From positions 67,274 to 131,273 of the forward strand of contig DBTU01000012.1 of NCBI GenBank assembly GCA_002307215.1: a stretch of 64,000 nucleotides of DNA, read 5' to 3'. The notes beneath the pieces are model-generated. The model was given only the letters and a program-made list of their open reading frames with translations. It made no database searches and had not been told where the DNA came from. Origin of the DNA: Lachnoclostridium sp. UBA1308. GTDB taxonomy: Bacteria; Bacillota; Clostridia; Lachnospirales; Lachnospiraceae. Position numbers and translations under genes: made by a program. This document shows positions 61,817 through 64,000 of the stretch, one piece after another. The first letter of the stretch is position 1. The number at the start of each line of letters is the position of its first letter.

Positions 61817-61864
61817 TTCAGGAGAAACAAACTGATTTATCACTTATACATCCGTTAAAACAAG

Positions 61865-61940
61865 AAGCTGCCTCCCATATACATTGCAACTATACCACTA
61901 GGGTATCCTTTGCTCGTAATCGGAGGCAGCTTAATTTCTT
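61865..61940 (+). terminator. Terminator after yaaL
   Basis: AAGCTGCCTCC (61865-61875) pairs with GGAGGCAGCTT (61922-61932), with an inner ATACC/GGGTAT hairpin. It is followed by TTTCTTTTA. It lies 48 bp after the yaaL stop. Confidence 0.75.
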
Positions 61941-62170
61941 TTATGTATCTAAACTTCTTCATTTGTATCTAACATACTTCTTATGTACTTAAACTTCTTC
62001 ATTTGTATCTAACATACTTCTTATGTACCTATACTACTTCATTTGTATCTTGCATACTTCTTATGTGCCTAAACTACTTCATTTGTATCTTGCATACTTC
62101 TTATGTGCCTAAACTACTTCATTTGTATCTTGCATACTTCTTATGTACCTAAATCACTTCATTTGTATCC
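61941..62170. repeat. 40-bp tandem repeat array, 5.75 units
   Basis: Units of exactly 40 bp start at 61941, 61981, 62021, 62061 and 62101, with a partial sixth to 62170. Units 4 and 5 are identical. Each unit is two related 20-bp halves (ttatgtatctaaacttcttc and atttgtatctaacatacttc), giving 20-bp periodicity. It lies between convergent yaaL and fliS. In 62171-62380 I see only AT-rich sequence. Confidence 0.9.
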
Positions 62171-62380
62171 TTTCATACCTCGTACCGCGTCCATCTGTCA
62201 TTCCTTCAAAGTCTGTGTACTTCATGAAAACTCATCTTTCGTTTCTTTATCGCTCTACAGCGATAATCTAATGTATTCCGGTATTCTCTGTTATTCTGGT
62301 ATTCTTTCGTCTCCCAAAATATCTTTTGTGCTTCAGATAAAAATCTTTGGTATTTAATAAATTTCTTTGGTATGGCTTAT

Positions 62381-62860
62381 TTATGCAATAAACCCGCGGC
62401 TCCTGTTACCAGGATCGATGTAAGTCTCATTCAGTTTGCCTCTGCCGTAGGTTAAGCCCGCATAGAGTTGTTGTGTATTGCGCATCAATGGTCCGCTTGT
62501 ATCCGCCTTGCTCACACCCTCAAACCCGGTTAAGAGCTTCTTCAGTACGGATTCTGCACTGTCCAGTGATGCTGTATTCCTCCGGATGATGGCTGTAATA
62601 ATTCTTTTATTAACATATAGATAAAGACTGACCAGATCATAGGATACCTTATAATGATAATCCAAAGGTACAATTAATTCATTGACATATTTATGGGCTT
62701 TCTTCAATTCCCTGTCAAATATGGCAAGATCGCCCTTTTCATATGCTTCCTTTGCTTCACCTATTTCAGTCAGAATCATTTCATAGAGGATAACGATAAG
62801 CTCACTTTTGCATGCCATCGTTACTCTATTAGAAAACGCTTGAACTGCTTCTCTTTTCAT
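62381..62860 (-). CDS. fliS: FliS-like flagellin export chaperone
   Basis: A 159-residue helical protein of the FliS family as found in Lachnospiraceae, slightly longer than classical FliS (about 130). Seen: AFSNRVTMACKSELIVILYE near the N-terminus and the helix LDSAESVLKKLLTGFEGVSK. It would cap the flagellin C-terminus before export. The flagellin gene is 51 bp upstream, which supports the call. ATG at 62860 follows GGAGG by 5 bp. Confidence 0.82.
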   Translation of the reverse strand: MKREAVQAFSNRVTMACKSELIVILYEMILTEIGEAKEAYEKGDLAIFDRELKKAHKYVNELIVPLDYHYKVSYDLVSLYLYVNKRIITAIIRRNTASLDSAESVLKKLLTGFEGVSKADTSGPLMRNTQQLYAGLTYGRGKLNETYIDPGNRSRGFIA

Positions 62861-62911
62861 GCCTACCTCCATTAATCAATCAGATAAGAATCAGATCGTT
62901 TACCTTTCTCA

Positions 62912-64000
62912 TTACTGCTGTAGCAGAGAAAGTATCATCTGCGGTCTCTGATTTGCTTGAGCAAGCATTGATGTACCGGCCTGTGCCAATACATTTTTCT
63001 GTGTATATTCTGCCATCTCTTCCGCCATGTCTACGTCCGAAATACGGGAAAGGGACTCCGTCATATTCTCTGAGGTTGTATCCAGGTTAGAGATAGAGTG
63101 CTCCAAACGGTTCTGGTATGCACCCAACTTGGAACGGATACTGGATATCGTATTGATTGCAGTATCAAGTAGTCCGATCGCATCCTGTGCCCCGTCTGCT
63201 GTAGCTATATTAATCTTATCAATTCCAAGTGTCTGCGGTGTTACATTCGGTATTCTGACAGCCATTGTCTGACCCTCGTTTGCACCAATCTGAAGATCCA
63301 TAGGCCCTGCATCAAGTACTGATACCGCAATCTCCAAATTGTCTGTCGCAGCTGTTATGTCGGAATCTGTTACTGTAGGTGGTGTTCCTTCGATAACAGT
63401 ATCTGTAAAGGTGGTTCCTACTGCTCCCGGCTCAACGTTAACAGTCATAGTAAAATCATTACTGTCGGATACCGTAATCTTATTTCCGTTTGTGGAAACT
63501 GTAGCCGTACTATTAAATAAAGAAGTATTAGTCGGATCCGTCAGATCTTTCACAGTCACAAGTGCCTGTGCATCAACACCTGTCGCACTGACACCATCAA
63601 TCGTTAAACCCAATATACCGCACAGGGCAGAATTGTCGCAATAGATATCTATCTTTTGATTTGTGCCGTATTCCTTACTAACAAATATAAGAGAGGAACC
63701 CTCAGCTAATGGGTCACTGGTATAACCGGCCATGGTATGATCGGTGCCTGTATTATCAGGTGCTGATGCTGAGAAAACATTAATATTTACTGCATCACAG
63801 GCATCGCGGATTTTCTCAAATACCTCATCAACGGTGTCTCCCTCGTCTACCTTTATGGATTCGCCATTAATATTAATTGAGCCCGCTTCCGTTGCAGCTA
63901 TTTTTCTATCCGAGGATAATTCGGTATCGGTAGTTAACGGATCATCAATAACGGTTGCATTACCGACAATAACCGCCTGTCTTGCATCCTGCGTAACTGT
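62912..64000 (-). CDS. Flagellin, 5' part cut by the window edge
   Basis: An open frame runs from the window edge (64000) to the stop at 62912, giving 362 residues without the N-terminal D0/D1 helices. An inner segment SININGESIKVDEGDTVDEV followed by FEKIRDACDAV is a flagellin_IN-type insert. The C-terminal D1/D0 region is clear: SIRSKLGAYQNRLEHSISNL, DVDMAEEMAEYTQKNVLAQA and MLAQANQRPQMILSLLQQ. The usual QxPQ appears as QRPQ. It encodes the filament subunit exported by the flagellar type III apparatus, with FliS encoded just downstream. Confidence 0.93.
   Translation of the reverse strand, partial: TVTQDARQAVIVGNATVIDDPLTTDTELSSDRKIAATEAGSININGESIKVDEGDTVDEVFEKIRDACDAVNINVFSASAPDNTGTDHTMAGYTSDPLAEGSSLIFVSKEYGTNQKIDIYCDNSALCGILGLTIDGVSATGVDAQALVTVKDLTDPTNTSLFNSTATVSTNGNKITVSDSNDFTMTVNVEPGAVGTTFTDTVIEGTPPTVTDSDITAATDNLEIAVSVLDAGPMDLQIGANEGQTMAVRIPNVTPQTLGIDKINIATADGAQDAIGLLDTAINTISSIRSKLGAYQNRLEHSISNLDTTSENMTESLSRISDVDMAEEMAEYTQKNVLAQAGTSMLAQANQRPQMILSLLQQ

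Noticed and set aside
61941..62170. Possible CRISPR array
   Set aside because: The 40-bp units are directly adjacent without unique spacers, and no cas genes are near; it is a tandem repeat.

Overview
The window looks like a chromosomal segment of a low-GC, spore-forming, flagellated anaerobic Firmicute, most likely a member of the Lachnospiraceae/Clostridia. The basis is family content rather than any database match: SpoIID- and BofA-like sporulation proteins, a LysM-GH18 spore-type protein, a TSCPD protein, a flagellin with FliS, and a Tad pilus locus carrying the DUF5702, DUF6382-FHA and Flp1 proteins typical of that family. Genes are tightly packed in operons, mostly on the minus strand. 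No rRNA, tRNA or CRISPR array was recognised.

Layout. 0.07-8.3 kb: FtsX-type ABC permease, SpoIID-like protein, and a MoxR ATPase / DUF58 / transglutaminase operon. 8.5-14.6 kb: MTA/SAH nucleosidase, ANT(6)-type nucleotidyltransferase, small membrane protein, ABC-2 exporter (ATPase plus two permeases), beta-lactamase-fold hydrolase. 14.8-21.6 kb: TSCPD protein and MurG, HIT protein, soluble histidine kinase, then glycerol kinase / rhomboid / flavodoxin-SCP2 operon. 21.8-27.5 kb: LysM-GH18 protein with a lost catalytic motif, a decayed DJ-1/PfpI gene, an AT-rich three-gene cassette (secreted toxin-like protein, very small membrane-anchored subtilase, unknown cytosolic protein) and decayed genes. 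27.6-39.2 kb: a full Tad/Flp pilus operon. 39.2-41.7 kb: a candidate structured RNA, two small unknown proteins, and IS256 and hicB scraps. 41.8-45.5 kb: LytTR regulator, FloA flotillin and NfeD protein, and a Spo0B-type sensor kinase. 45.5-49.2 kb: a graveyard of IS3, IS66 and IS256 sequences holding a toxin-like/immunity-like gene pair. 49.4-60.9 kb: a frameshifted beta-propeller-like gene, then a polyamine/nitrogen operon read as PII, PotABC, nitrilase, PotD, two amidohydrolases, Nim-type flavoprotein and N-carbamoylputrescine amidase. 61.1-64 kb: BofA, YaaL, a 40-bp tandem repeat, FliS and the 3' part of flagellin.

Best candidates for something undescribed. (1) The 23.8-26.3 kb cassette has a consensus promoter covered by a perfect 14+14 bp palindrome, a secreted protein with one membrane segment, an intergenic hairpin, a 209-residue subtilase with visible D44/H69/N148/S200, and a cytosolic partner. 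(2) The 46.6-47.6 kb secreted protein plus 60-residue membrane protein has LytTR-like direct repeats in its promoter. (3) A closed-stem structured RNA at 39.6-39.8 kb. (4) A dispersed intergenic motif whose palindromic arm covaries between three copies. (5) A PII protein heading a polyamine-uptake operon, with a strong hairpin in its leader.

All calls come from reading the sequence; no homology search or folding program was run. Functional names rest on recognisable motifs, and residue positions are hand-counted.
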